A stretch of 64,000 bases of DNA from Luteolibacter flavescens (GCF_025950085.1 NZ_JAPDDS010000009.1:124001-188000), one strand, 5' to 3'; positions 35,102 through 44,784 are shown, counted from the first letter of the stretch. Notes: generated by a model not told the origin, from the letters alone. Translations and numbers: made by a program.

Positions 35102-37164
35102 GGCTTGCGATGGCTTTCGTGATCGTTTCTCGGCAGCGGCACCTCCACTCCCACGGTCGTGCCGCCTTGGGAATTTGTCTCCACCCGCAGCGTGCCGCCG
35201 ATGCGCCTCGCGCGCTCGTGCATGCCGGTGAGGCCGAAGCGCCCCGGCGCTGCCGCCCGGCGGATGCCGCTGCCATCGTCCGCGACGGAGAGCGTGGCGC
35301 GTGCTTGGGTGACCTGCAGGTCGATGGTGATCACTGTCGGCTTCGCGTGCTTCACCGCATTCGTGATCGCCTCCTGGCCGATGCGCAGGAGATTGTCCTC
35401 GATCAAGGCCGGTAGCCGTCCGGAGGTGCGGACTTGCCTCGTCTCCACGCGGATGTCGGACCCCAGCGTGAGCGATTTCGCCGCGCGCTCGAGTGCTTCC
35501 GCGAGGTCGAATTTCTCCAGCGCCACCGAGCGGAGGTTCCAGATCGACTGCCGCATTTCCGAGTGGCATTGGCGCACCAGGGAATCCACCGCCTGCAGAT
35601 GCTCGCGCGTCTCGGGCGAGGCGTCGGCTTCATCCGGACCGATGCTGTGCAGCCGCAGGTGAATGCCAGTGAGTCCCTGCTCCAGTGTATCGTGCAGGTC
35701 GCGCGCGAGGCGGCTGCGCTCGGCCGTCACGGCATTCCTCTCCCGCATCTCCGCGGCCAGGCTCAGGTTCCGCCGCGTGGTGAGATAGGCGAAGAGGATC
35801 ACCGCGACCAGCACGCCGAGCACGATGCTCAGCATCACCAGCAGCCGCTTCACCGTGAAAAAGCTGGCAGGCTCGACCACCGAGATCTGGTCCGGCCCGG
35901 AGAGCAGGATCTTGAATGACGTGGGCGAGCCAGCGCCATCCACGCTCACGAGGCAGATGCCGCTCACATCGAGCGTGGCGCCATCCTCCACGCCCGGGAT
36001 GCTCTCGCCGTGGCCTTCCAGTTCCGCGGTGAAGACGCCGTGCGGGGTATTCAAGGCGAGCACCAGCGCGCGATGCGTCTCCGACTCCGGTGTCTGGAGC
36101 CGGTCTAACAGACGGCCGCGTGCCGTGACGTAGTTCGCGTGCTCCAGCCCGTCGATCAGGTCTTCGACCGGCATCGCCTTCGGCAGCGCGCGTGGGCCTT
36201 CCGGCGGGAAGGAGGCGAAGACCGCATCGGAGAGGATGGGTAGGAAATCCTCGAGATCCGGAAACCCCACCGCTTCCACCTGATCACCGCGCCGCAGGTC
36301 GTGTGCCCCGGCACCGCGCACGGCAATGCCGCTCTTGCCGTCATTCAGATACACCACGCCATGGCTGTGGTGGATCACCTCCCCACGCACGCGGATGCGG
36401 TCGCCGCGGCTGAATCCGGGACGGTATTGGAAAGCCTGCTCGAGCGGGAGCGCCGGGATTTTCCACGGGTCATACTCCTCATGCTCGAAGACATGGAAGT
36501 CCGCCTCCGAGGCAGCCAGCACCTGGAGATCGACGAGCTGCCGGAGGCCGCCCCGCGCCCTCATCGGCACCGCCACGCCGCGCAGCCAGACCTTTGCCGC
36601 GATGAGCTTCTGCGGGTCCAGCGTGCGAGCATTGCTCACCCGCACGGTGATGCGGGCGGAGCCTGAGCTGAGCAGCGCGGAGAAGGTGGTGGGCGTGACC
36701 ATCTCGGCGCTGCGCACGAAGCCGTGCACGTCCACCAGGTCGCCATTGTATTCGCCATGAAGCAGTCCGCCGCCCGAGGCGTTCTTGCGTTCCGGCAGTT
36801 CGCTTTTGCCGAGATTCGTGAAAGTCGCGCGATCAATGACGGGCGCATACGGGCCGCGATCCAGCACGCCGGTCACTTCCACCTTGTCTCCCACGGCGGG
36901 CCACTCGGCATTCGTGAAGGTCACCTGCACGCCGCCGGTATCGTCCTGTATCTGGAACCACCGCCCCTCGGTCGGGTCGGTCCAGGTAACCACGCCGCTG
37001 GTCTTCACCTCGATGGGTTGGAAAGGTTCCGTCGCCGCCTTGCCTTGGATCGCCCGCACTTTTTCCAGAGTGGGCTCCCCGGAAACGACGCTCGTACAGA
37101 CGAGTACACACACGCAGGCAAGCAGCCTCCGGAGTAACCGCGGCTTGGTCTGCGGATGGCTCAC
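35098..37164 (-). CDS. NarX-type sensor kinase with secreted OB-fold-like sensor part
   Basis: The 688-residue protein has a signal-like N-terminus (LLRRLLACVCVLVCTSVVSG), then roughly 390 residues with three OB-fold-like repeats (SGVVTWTDPTEGRWFQIQDD, VHGFVRSAEMVTPTTFSALL and RGEVIHHSHGVVYLNDG), one helix (LLVMLSIVLGVLVAVILFAY), and a HisKA_3/HATPase core. The phosphorylated histidine is His491 in RDLHDTLEQGLTG, with NAVKH as the N box and DDGSG as the G1 box. OB-fold-like domains of this sort occur in some secreted nucleic-acid and carbohydrate proteins, so the signal may be a surface-borne ligand. It is coupled with the regulator downstream. Confidence 0.9.
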   Translation of the reverse strand: MSHPQTKPRLLRRLLACVCVLVCTSVVSGEPTLEKVRAIQGKAATEPFQPIEVKTSGVVTWTDPTEGRWFQIQDDTGGVQVTFTNAEWPAVGDKVEVTGVLDRGPYAPVIDRATFTNLGKSELPERKNASGGGLLHGEYNGDLVDVHGFVRSAEMVTPTTFSALLSSGSARITVRVSNARTLDPQKLIAAKVWLRGVAVPMRARGGLRQLVDLQVLAASEADFHVFEHEEYDPWKIPALPLEQAFQYRPGFSRGDRIRVRGEVIHHSHGVVYLNDGKSGIAVRGAGAHDLRRGDQVEAVGFPDLEDFLPILSDAVFASFPPEGPRALPKAMPVEDLIDGLEHANYVTARGRLLDRLQTPESETHRALVLALNTPHGVFTAELEGHGESIPGVEDGATLDVSGICLVSVDGAGSPTSFKILLSGPDQISVVEPASFFTVKRLLVMLSIVLGVLVAVILFAYLTTRRNLSLAAEMRERNAVTAERSRLARDLHDTLEQGLTGIHLRLHSIGPDEADASPETREHLQAVDSLVRQCHSEMRQSIWNLRSVALEKFDLAEALERAAKSLTLGSDIRVETRQVRTSGRLPALIEDNLLRIGQEAITNAVKHAKPTVITIDLQVTQARATLSVADDGSGIRRAAAPGRFGLTGMHERARRIGGTLRVETNSQGGTTVGVEVPLPRNDHESHRKP

Positions 37165-37240
37165 GAGCCCGTCGAAGCTGAAGACGCAGCACCGCCAAGG
37201 CGAACACTTTTTGACTCACTCCAAAGAGTGATCGTCGATT

Positions 37241-38608
37241 TCATCGAGGCAACCACTCACCCGCGTGCGGTGTGATCCAGCGCTTGTGCCAGGGATTCCG
37301 CGGCTCGCGTGCGAGATCCACGGCGGGATCGATCATGACGGCGGCTTCGCGTCCATTCAGGCTCACGCTCGTGTCCACGGTGACGGCCACATCCATGCCG
37401 TATTCCCTGCGATACTCGTCGGCGATGTGGATGGCAAACTGGTGGATCAGGTCCGGCTGGCCGGGCATGCGGAAGGCCTGGCGATCCGTCAGGAAGTCAC
37501 CGGGCTCGATCTCCCACTGGTGCCCGCTTTGCAGGTCGCGCACGCGGAAGGCGAGCCGTTCCGATTGCTTGTCGCGCAGTTTCATGCGCCACGAGTAGAG
37601 GTGGCCCTCTTCCGTCCACGCCACATCGCCGGGATAGGGCCAGTGGCGGAGGGGCAATAAGACCTGGATGGCGAGATACACCGCGATGCCCGCGAGCACC
37701 GGTTTCGACACGCGGGGCATGTGATTCGTGGGGCGAGCCTTTCTCCCGAATCTCGGCCACTCCGGCGGGAAGAAGAGCAGCGATGCCGCCACCATCATCC
37801 ACGGGAAGACCCCGATCTCGAAGAGCCAGCCATTCATCGCATTGAAGCACAGCACCAGCACGTAGGCGGCGAGCCGCGTGCGCTTCCACAGCAGCAGCGG
37901 GACGAAGGCGAGATCGAGGATGAGCCCGGAGTAGCTGAAAAGAAGCGCCACCCACTTCTCCGTGAGCCACGGGCCGATCCACGGGAAGTCCGCGCGCTTG
38001 GCGAGCCACGTGCCGAGAGGTTCGCCGCGCAGCCAATCGCCATTCAGCTTTGCGATGCCACCGAAGAAGTAGGGGATGCCCACCTGAATACGCATCAGCC
38101 ACAGCCAGCATGCAGGCATGGTGGGGGAGGATTTCGAGGAATCCCTGATGGCGTCGAGCGACCAGAGCCGGTGCGCGGGGACAAAGATAAGTGCGAAGGC
38201 GATCAGGCAGATGAGGTAGAGGTGATTCAGATACTCCGCCGCATCGATGAGGAAGACCTGCGCGAGCGCGAGGAAGAGCACCACCGTGGCGATCCGATAG
38301 AAGAGCCCCGCCGCCACCATCAGCGCCGCGATGGCGAGCACGATGAAGTGCGCCATCATCCCGTCACCCGGCCACGGCTTCACCCAGTCGAAGCCGAGGT
38401 AGGAGAAGTGGAAGGCGGGGTCGATGTAGAGCGCGCGCACCCAGCCGCGCTTCAGATAGACGACGGCGTCAAAGAACATCAGCAGGCCAAAGGCGATGCG
38501 GAAAACCGCGAGCGATGCGCCGTCCACCGGCTTGGCCGCGGCCTGCATCAATCTGGCGAGTCGTGATCCGGCAATGTGTTTTCCAGAATCGGATGCGCCG
38601 GTAGCCAT
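37241..38608 (-). CDS. Vitamin-K-dependent gamma-carboxylase/HTTM-type membrane protein
   Basis: The 455-residue protein begins at an ATG. The first 300 residues form an HTTM-type bundle: FRIAFGLLMFFDAVVYLKRGW, LAIAALMVAAGLFYRIATV, LYLICLIAFALIFVPAHRLW and further helices. The segment KPVDGASLAVFRIAFGLLMF is the characteristic opening, and GIPYFFGGIAKLNGDWLRGE the next conserved block. Residues after about 330 (HLYSWRMKLRDKQSE, then a beta-rich part) resemble the lumenal domain of the animal enzyme. Bacterial relatives are known, but their role is mostly untested. No gamma-carboxylated target is apparent nearby. The role remains open, but the family assignment is good. Confidence 0.85.
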   Translation of the reverse strand: MATGASDSGKHIAGSRLARLMQAAAKPVDGASLAVFRIAFGLLMFFDAVVYLKRGWVRALYIDPAFHFSYLGFDWVKPWPGDGMMAHFIVLAIAALMVAAGLFYRIATVVLFLALAQVFLIDAAEYLNHLYLICLIAFALIFVPAHRLWSLDAIRDSSKSSPTMPACWLWLMRIQVGIPYFFGGIAKLNGDWLRGEPLGTWLAKRADFPWIGPWLTEKWVALLFSYSGLILDLAFVPLLLWKRTRLAAYVLVLCFNAMNGWLFEIGVFPWMMVAASLLFFPPEWPRFGRKARPTNHMPRVSKPVLAGIAVYLAIQVLLPLRHWPYPGDVAWTEEGHLYSWRMKLRDKQSERLAFRVRDLQSGHQWEIEPGDFLTDRQAFRMPGQPDLIHQFAIHIADEYRREYGMDVAVTVDTSVSLNGREAAVMIDPAVDLAREPRNPWHKRWITPHAGEWLPR

Positions 38609-38737
38609 GCTGACCCGCGATCATCGAAACGGTCTCCGCTCCGGCAAGCTGGAATCCCTGCATCGCGGCGAGGGAGCTTGAATCAGGGGCGCAGATGCGC
38701 TATCGAGCGTGATCTACCTTCATCCCTCCCTCCCGAG

Positions 38738-39226
38738 ATGACCCTGAGCACCGATGTCACCATTGAGAAAGAGACCGTCGCCTTTCCTTCGAAGTGCATC
38801 GCTTGTGGCGAGGCGAGCCAGCCTGACGAGGTGGTGAAGTTGCGGGCGAATCCGGTGGGATTCTTCGGGATGACCCCGTGGATCTTCGGCGCGACGGCGA
38901 AGCTGGTGGTGCCCGCCCACCGAGGATGCGGGGTCAGGCTCTCGCGTGCGATCTTCCTGCGGAGCTTCTCGTCGCTGGTGTTCATCACCGTGGTGGGGGT
39001 GGTGGCGGTCCTATGGGGCTTGTCGAAATGGCAGGCGCTCGGCGTCACCCTGTTTGCCGTGCTGCTGCCGCTCCTGTGGCAGGTGCTGCATCCGCTGGCC
39101 TTTGAGTTCACCCACCGGTCCGGCAGCTACAAGCTGATGTTCCGCGACCCCGGCTATGCGCGCGAGGTTGCGGAAATGAACGGCGGTGAGAAGGATGATG
39201 AGGACGAGGAGACGTCCGCGCGATGA
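38738..39226 (+). CDS. Two-helix membrane protein with N-terminal Cys pair, unknown
   Basis: The 162-residue protein starts at the ATG at 38738; 54 in-frame codons upstream carry no coding signal. FPSKCIACGEASQPDE gives a C-x2-C knuckle near residue 18. Two membrane helices follow (SSLVFITVVGVVAVLWGLSK and LGVTLFAVLLPLLWQVLHPL). The tail is very acidic (EKDDEDEETSAR). I do not recognise a family, though the zinc-knuckle plus helices resembles the protein at 29437 in outline. It is divergent from the HTTM gene, with about 130 bases between starts. Confidence 0.65.
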   Translation: MTLSTDVTIEKETVAFPSKCIACGEASQPDEVVKLRANPVGFFGMTPWIFGATAKLVVPAHRGCGVRLSRAIFLRSFSSLVFITVVGVVAVLWGLSKWQALGVTLFAVLLPLLWQVLHPLAFEFTHRSGSYKLMFRDPGYAREVAEMNGGEKDDEDEETSAR

Positions 39227-39230
39227 GGAA

Positions 39231-39282
39231 GAAGGGGCGGGACGCCCCTTCAACGGACTAGGGCAAGATGCCCCAGCTACGG
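39231..39282. repeat. Double hairpin with GCTACG tag, convergent gap
   Basis: GAAGGGGCG-gga-CGCCCCTTC (39231-39251) is followed by GGGCA-aga-TGCCC (39261-39273) and GCTACGG (39276-39282). The gap separates two convergent genes, so the stems may also act as a bidirectional transcription end; there is no T-run. The tag matches the unit at 34395. Confidence 0.5.
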
Positions 39283-39312
39283 TAGATGGTCAGCACTGTG
39301 GATCGCCGTGTG

Positions 39313-40776
39313 TCACGCCATGATGTCCTTCACCACATGGCCGTGCACGTCCGTGAGGCGGAAGTGGCGGCCGGCGAAGAAGTAGGTGAGGCGCTCGTGG
39401 TCGATGCCGAGGCAGTGCAGGATGGTGGCCTGCAGGTCGTGGACGTGGACGGCCTTGTCCACGACGTGGTAGCCGAGGTCATCGGTCTCGCCGTAACTCA
39501 CGCCGCCCTTGATGCCACCGCCGGCCATCCACACGGTGAAGGCGGACGGGTGGTGGTCGCGGCCAAGCGCGCGGCCCAGCGTGGGATTCGTCTCCACCAT
39601 CGGCGTGCGGCCAAATTCACCGCCCCACACGACGAGCGTCTCATCGAGCAGTCCGCGCTGCTTCAGGTCGGTGACGAGCGCGGCGCTGGCCTGGTCGGTG
39701 GCCTTGCACATCTCCTTGTGGTTGCCGGAGAGGTCCGAGTGCGCGTCCCAGCCCTCGTGGTAGATATTGATGAAGCGCACGCCGCGCTCGACCATGCGGC
39801 GGGCGAGCAGGCAGGCGCGGGCGTAGGAGGGCTTCCGGATGTCCTCGATGCCGTACATCTTCAGCGTCGCCTCGGTCTCGCCGGAGAGGTCGGTGAGTTC
39901 CGGCGCACTGTGCTGGAGGCGGAAGGCCATCTCATGCGCGGCGATGCGGGTGGAGATCTCCGGATCGCCCACGCTGGCGAGCTGCATCTTGTTGAGCTGC
40001 GAGACCGCATCGATGGTGCGGCGCTGGAGCCGGTCGTCCACGCCGCGCGGGCTGGCCGTATTCAGGATCGGATCGCCGGAATTCCGGAAACGCACGCCCG
40101 AGTGGACGGTTGGCAGGAAGCCGCTCGACCAATTCGCCGCGCCGCCGCTGACGCCCGCGCCGGTGCTGAGCACCACGAAGGACGGCAGGTTGTTGTTCAG
40201 CGAGCCGAGGCCGTAGGTGACCCACGAGCCGATGCACGGCCGGCCGGGCTGGAGGAAGCCGGTATTGAAGAAGATCTGCGCCGGTGCGTGGTTGAATTGG
40301 TCGGTCTTCACCGACTTCACGAAGCACAGGTCATCCGCGATCTTCGCCGTGTAGGGGAGCAGGTCGCTCACCCACGCGCCGCTCTGGCCGTGCTGGGCGA
40401 ATTTGAAGCGCGACGACATCACCGCGGCGTCCGGCTTGATGAAGGCGAGGCGCTGGCCATTCGTCACGGACGGCGGCAGTGGCTTGCCGTCCAGCTTTGC
40501 CAGCTCCGGCTTCGGGTCGAAGAGATCGAGCTGCGACGGCGCACCGGCCATGAAGAGGTGGATGACCGACTTCGCCTTGCCCGCGTAGTTCGCGCCGATC
40601 GGTCCGATGCTGTTCGTCGGGACGGCAGCGGCGGCATTCCGGATGAGCGCGTCCCCCATCAGGGAAGCGAGGCCCATCTTGCCCACGCCGAGCCCGCACT
40701 CGCGGAGGAACCAGCGGCGGCTGACGTCGTTGCCGGGCGTATGCTGACGGGCGAAGAAAGAGTTGTGGCAGTTCAT
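39313..40776 (-). CDS. DUF1501 secreted protein
   Basis: The 487-residue protein has a twin-arginine-like leader: SRRWFLRECGLGVGKMGLAS. The family core follows, with KSVIHLFMAGAPSQLDLFDPKP, a late ERGVRFINIYHEGWDAH and LVVWGGEFGRTPMVE, which together give an alkaline-phosphatase/sulfatase-like fold. The leader suggests folded export by Tat. DUF1501 proteins nearly always sit beside a PSD1 cytochrome, as here (4 bases after the PSD1 stop). The function is unknown, although a role in complex polysaccharide use is often proposed. Confidence 0.93.
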   Translation of the reverse strand: MNCHNSFFARQHTPGNDVSRRWFLRECGLGVGKMGLASLMGDALIRNAAAAVPTNSIGPIGANYAGKAKSVIHLFMAGAPSQLDLFDPKPELAKLDGKPLPPSVTNGQRLAFIKPDAAVMSSRFKFAQHGQSGAWVSDLLPYTAKIADDLCFVKSVKTDQFNHAPAQIFFNTGFLQPGRPCIGSWVTYGLGSLNNNLPSFVVLSTGAGVSGGAANWSSGFLPTVHSGVRFRNSGDPILNTASPRGVDDRLQRRTIDAVSQLNKMQLASVGDPEISTRIAAHEMAFRLQHSAPELTDLSGETEATLKMYGIEDIRKPSYARACLLARRMVERGVRFINIYHEGWDAHSDLSGNHKEMCKATDQASAALVTDLKQRGLLDETLVVWGGEFGRTPMVETNPTLGRALGRDHHPSAFTVWMAGGGIKGGVSYGETDDLGYHVVDKAVHVHDLQATILHCLGIDHERLTYFFAGRHFRLTDVHGHVVKDIMA

Positions 40777-40780
40777 CGGG

Positions 40781-43700
40781 TCAGTTGCGGGTGATGGTTT
40801 CGTCGAGATTGAGGAGGATGCGGGCGACCGTCATCCATGCGGCTTCATCGTCGGTGGAGCCTGCGGGCATCAGTTCGGAGGTTTTCAGCTCGCCGCTCTT
40901 CAGGCGTTCGAGCTGTTCCCGGTGGAAGGTGACGAGGGTGTCGGCCTCGCTGACTTCCGGTGGGCGGGTGAGGCAGCGTTCGAAGATATACTTCGCCTTT
41001 TCCTCCGGCGTCGCGGAGAGGGCGGCGACCTTCTTGCCCAGCACTTGGGCCGCTTCGAAGTAGACCTCGTCATTCAGCAGCACCAGCGATTGCAGCGGCG
41101 TGTTCGCCATCTCGCGGCGGGGAATGCAGGCCTCACCGGTCGGCGCGTCGAAGGTGAGGGAGGAGGCGAATGGAGCCGAGCGCTTCGCGAAGGTGTAGAG
41201 CGCGCGGCGATAGCGGTCCTCGCCCTGGCTCACCGGCCAGGACATACCTCCGTAGGCGGCCTCGGTCACGCTGTCCGGCTGTGGCGGACGGACGGAGGGG
41301 CCATACATCTTCTTGGAAAGCAGGCCCGCCGAGCTGAGGGCGATGTCCCGCACCATCTCCGCCTCCACGCGGGTGCGCGGGCCACGGGCGAGCAGGCGGT
41401 TCTGCGGGTCTTCCTCCAGCAGTTCCGGCGTCACCTTCGAGCTCTGCTTGTAGGTGGCGCTGGTGACGATCTGGCGGTGGAGCTTCTTCATCGACCAACC
41501 GTTTTCCATGAAGTCCACGGCGAGCCAGTCGAGCAGCGGCTGGTTGCTGGGCATTTCGCCCTGGAAGCCGAAGTCATCGATCGTCTTCACCAGGCCATTG
41601 CCAAAGAAGGCCTGCCACTGGCGGTTCACCGTGACGCGTGCGGTCAGGGGATGCGTGCGGGAGACCAGCCAGCGGGCGAAGCCGAGGCGGTTCTTCGGCT
41701 CCTTCGGGTCCATCGGCGGGAGGAAGGCCGGCACGTCCGGTTTCACCTCATTCGCGGGCTGGGTGTATTCACCGCGGCTGTGGAGGAAGGTCTTCCGCGG
41801 GTGCGCGGCATCGCGCTCCTCCATCGCCAGCGTGGTGGTCGTCGGCAGGGGCTTGAGCAGCTCGCGGATGGGGTTCGTGTGAGCGGTCAGCTCCGGCGAA
41901 TTCAGCAGGAAGTAGCGCGTGAGAGCCGGGCGCACCGCCTCGATCTTCGCCTCATCCCCGCTGGCCAGTGCCAGCTCCAGCTCGTAGGGCAGCACTTGCG
42001 TCGGTGCCTTGGCTTGCTTGGTCGTGGCGGACAGGCGGAATTTCCCGAGCGTGGCTGCATAGTGGCGGCCCATGCGCAGCTCGATGGTCAGCTCGGTCGC
42101 CGCGGGTAGCGGCTCGGCCAGATTGAAGACCGCCTGGCAATCCTCGCCGAAGCGTCCTCCCGGACCCCAGCCGGTGAGATCCTCCTCATCGATGGCGAGC
42201 ATGGCATTGCCGCCGCTCGCCGCGTTGCTGGAGCTTGCGGAGGCGATCTTCAGCTCCTTGCCATCCGCCTTCACGATGACGTCATAGACGAGGAAGTCGC
42301 CGCTCGGGCCTTCGTAGTAGGTCTTGCCCGGGCCGTAGGCTGGCAGGCGCTTGTCGGACAGAGCCTCCAGGCGGATGGAGGAGGTGCCTGCGGGGAAATC
42401 CTTGTAGGTGAGGACGAAGCGGTCGTCCTTCGTGGTGTCGCCGGAGACGAAGATGGACTTGTCCTTCTCAAGAGTCAGCACCGGCTCGTTCGACTCCATC
42501 TTCACCGGCTCCAGCGTGGTCCACGGGATGGTGGCGGCGCGGCTGCGCTCGACCCAGGATTCGTAGGCGAGCTTCGCGTCGTTCCTGCCGTTGTGCGTCG
42601 GCTCCTCCGGGCCGCTCACGGCGAGGCGCACGCGACCCATGGTGTGGGAGCCGCCGAAATTCTGCACCAGCTTCACCATGAAATACGGCGTGCTGCGGGT
42701 ATCGACCGGGGCTTTGAAGGTGAAGGTGGCGTTCTTGTCCGACTTGAGATTCGTGCCGTCCTTCTGCACCGCCCAGCCGGTCTCGGGATTGCCGTCGATG
42801 GCGTGCGCCACCGGGAAATTCGGCTGCTCGACGGCGGCGCTGGCACCTGCAAGTTCCACGCGCTGCCACTCCGATCCCACCTGCCGGGTGCGGACATAGA
42901 CCTCGATCTCGCTCAGGACGAAATTCCCGTGCGATGTCCGGCCCGGACCTCCGGATGGAATGCCGGCATCGGCCAGCGCATCCAGGCGGATGCGATCGAC
43001 CACGCCGTCCTTCGCCTCGAATTCCAGCGTGTAGCTGTCCTTGTTCGCGCCGGGGGTGGAAAAGAGCGCGGACTGGTCGGGCAGGACCTTCGCCGTCTCG
43101 CCGGACTCGCTGGTCACGGAGGTGAGCTTGGGGGCTGGTGGCGGCGGTGCGGGCCACTTGTCCGGCAGCGCGGCGATCAGATCGGCCACCTGCTTGTCCC
43201 TCGCAGCCTCGCGTCCGGCGAGCGTCGCGTCCGGGAGCTCATAGCGGATTTCTTCCGTGTTGTTCAGGAAGGCCATGAACTGGAAATACTCCGTGTGCAG
43301 GATGGGGTCGTACTTGTGCGTGTGGCACTGCGCGCAACCCACCGTCATGCCCAGCCAGGTGGTCCCGGTGGTAGCCACGCGGTCGGTCATCGCGTGGTAG
43401 CGGAATTCCAGCGGATCGATGCCGCCTTCTTCATTCAGCATCGTATTCCGGTGGAAGCCGGTCGCGACGATGTCATCCGGCGTGGCATCCGGGAGCATGT
43501 CCCCGGCGAGCTGGCGGATGGTGAATTGGTCGAAGGGCATGTCGTCGTTGATCGCGCGGATCACCCAGTCGCGCCACGGCCAGATGCTGCGCTCGCGGTC
43601 CTTCTCGTAGCCATTCGTGTCCGCGTAGCGGGCGAGGTCCATCCAGCGGCGTGCCCAGCGTTCGCCGTAGGCGGGCGAGGCGAGCAGGCGGTCCACCAGC

Positions 43701-44311
43701 TTGTCATAGGCGTCGGGCGAGGTGTCCTCGATGAAGGCGCGGGTTTCCTCCGGCGACGGTGGCAGGCCGGTGAGGTCGAGCGAGACCCGGCGGATGAGCT
43801 GGTATTTCCCGGCCTCGGGCGAGGCTTTCATCTTTTCCTCAGCGAGGTGCTTGCGGATGAATTGGTCGATCGGATGCACGGCGTCGCCTTCCGGCAGCGC
43901 GGCCTTCACCGGCGCGACGAAGGCCCAGTGCTCCTTGTATTCCGCACCCTGCGCGATCCACTGGCGCAGCACGTCGCGCTCCTTGTCGCTCATCTCCATC
44001 TTCGCGCTCGCGGGCGGCATGATGTCGTCCGGATCGGTCGCGTGGAGGCGCTTCATGAATTCGCTTTCATCCGGCTTGCCGGGGACGATCGCGATCTTTC
44101 CTGAATCGCCCTCACCGAGCGCGGCCTCGCGCAGGTCCAGACGCAGGCCGCCCTCGCGGGTGCCTTCATCCGGGCCGTGGCACTTGAAGCAACGGTTCGA
44201 GAGAATGGGCCGGACCTCCTTGGCAAAGTCCACCTTTCCCGCCTCCTCGGCACGGAGGAAGGAAGGAATGGCAAGGAGCGAAACGGAGCAGATGGGCAGG
44301 AGTGCTTTCAA
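40781..44311 (-). CDS. PSD1-type cytochrome c protein (DUF1549, DUF1553)
   Basis: The protein has 1176 residues from a TTG at 44311, where a signal peptide begins (MKALLPICSVSLLAIPSFLRA); a TTG 15 codons earlier is the only other start. The c-type haem site is CFKCH (residues 41-45) in VRPILSNRCFKCHGPDEGT. DUF1549 follows from HPIDQFIRKHLAEEKMK (about residue 150-370), and DUF1553 is C-terminal with NRLGFARWLVSRTHPLTARV. Between them are discoidin-like segments (for example AVEQPNFPVAHAIDGNPETGW). These Planctomycete/Verrucomicrobial proteins are secreted and of unknown chemistry. It is the first gene of an operon with DUF1501. Confidence 0.93.
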   Translation of the reverse strand: MKALLPICSVSLLAIPSFLRAEEAGKVDFAKEVRPILSNRCFKCHGPDEGTREGGLRLDLREAALGEGDSGKIAIVPGKPDESEFMKRLHATDPDDIMPPASAKMEMSDKERDVLRQWIAQGAEYKEHWAFVAPVKAALPEGDAVHPIDQFIRKHLAEEKMKASPEAGKYQLIRRVSLDLTGLPPSPEETRAFIEDTSPDAYDKLVDRLLASPAYGERWARRWMDLARYADTNGYEKDRERSIWPWRDWVIRAINDDMPFDQFTIRQLAGDMLPDATPDDIVATGFHRNTMLNEEGGIDPLEFRYHAMTDRVATTGTTWLGMTVGCAQCHTHKYDPILHTEYFQFMAFLNNTEEIRYELPDATLAGREAARDKQVADLIAALPDKWPAPPPPAPKLTSVTSESGETAKVLPDQSALFSTPGANKDSYTLEFEAKDGVVDRIRLDALADAGIPSGGPGRTSHGNFVLSEIEVYVRTRQVGSEWQRVELAGASAAVEQPNFPVAHAIDGNPETGWAVQKDGTNLKSDKNATFTFKAPVDTRSTPYFMVKLVQNFGGSHTMGRVRLAVSGPEEPTHNGRNDAKLAYESWVERSRAATIPWTTLEPVKMESNEPVLTLEKDKSIFVSGDTTKDDRFVLTYKDFPAGTSSIRLEALSDKRLPAYGPGKTYYEGPSGDFLVYDVIVKADGKELKIASASSSNAASGGNAMLAIDEEDLTGWGPGGRFGEDCQAVFNLAEPLPAATELTIELRMGRHYAATLGKFRLSATTKQAKAPTQVLPYELELALASGDEAKIEAVRPALTRYFLLNSPELTAHTNPIRELLKPLPTTTTLAMEERDAAHPRKTFLHSRGEYTQPANEVKPDVPAFLPPMDPKEPKNRLGFARWLVSRTHPLTARVTVNRQWQAFFGNGLVKTIDDFGFQGEMPSNQPLLDWLAVDFMENGWSMKKLHRQIVTSATYKQSSKVTPELLEEDPQNRLLARGPRTRVEAEMVRDIALSSAGLLSKKMYGPSVRPPQPDSVTEAAYGGMSWPVSQGEDRYRRALYTFAKRSAPFASSLTFDAPTGEACIPRREMANTPLQSLVLLNDEVYFEAAQVLGKKVAALSATPEEKAKYIFERCLTRPPEVSEADTLVTFHREQLERLKSGELKTSELMPAGSTDDEAAWMTVARILLNLDETITRN

Positions 44312-44784
44312 AACGATGATGAAATCGGGTAATGCGAGCGGTGCCGCTTGATACAAAAACTACCTGCCAAGCCTTTCAAAAGCCAGCATTTCGAGCGGGG
44401 CCTACCCGAACGGACAGGCTTCTAGCAGAATGACTTTGGCGGTTCCGAGGGGCGAAAATCGGGTCGATCGGGCGGGTCCGGAAGATGCCTCCGGGCGGAG
44501 TTGCCATTTTTGGTCTCCGGTGGCTGTAGAATTAAAGGCACGATAATCAGCGGTTTCCGGCGGAATGCATGTAAAATATGGAAAGAGGGGGTCCTCCGGC
44601 GAGTGTCACCGGTCGCGTGAGGCGGATCGCGGTGACCAGTGCCGCCTAGACTACGTTTTCACCCTGAAAAAATCTCCGATGCGATGCCCCCAATTATGCA
44701 TAGGCCGCTCCGGGATGACCGATTTTTCCCCGGAAACGCTGCTAACCTTCTCCGATTTTCGCTATTTCCAAGGAAGGCCCGAGC
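44312..44784. promoter_or_regulatory. Divergent region, PSD1 operon and ECF sigma
   Basis: The gap holds two divergent promoters. Close to the sigma gene a very good ribosome site, AAGGAAGG at 44770-44777, lies seven bases before the ATG. The rest has no recognised pair; the block AGAATTAAAGGCACGATAATC near 44528 is AT-rich and could contain a -10 region. Confidence 0.4.
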
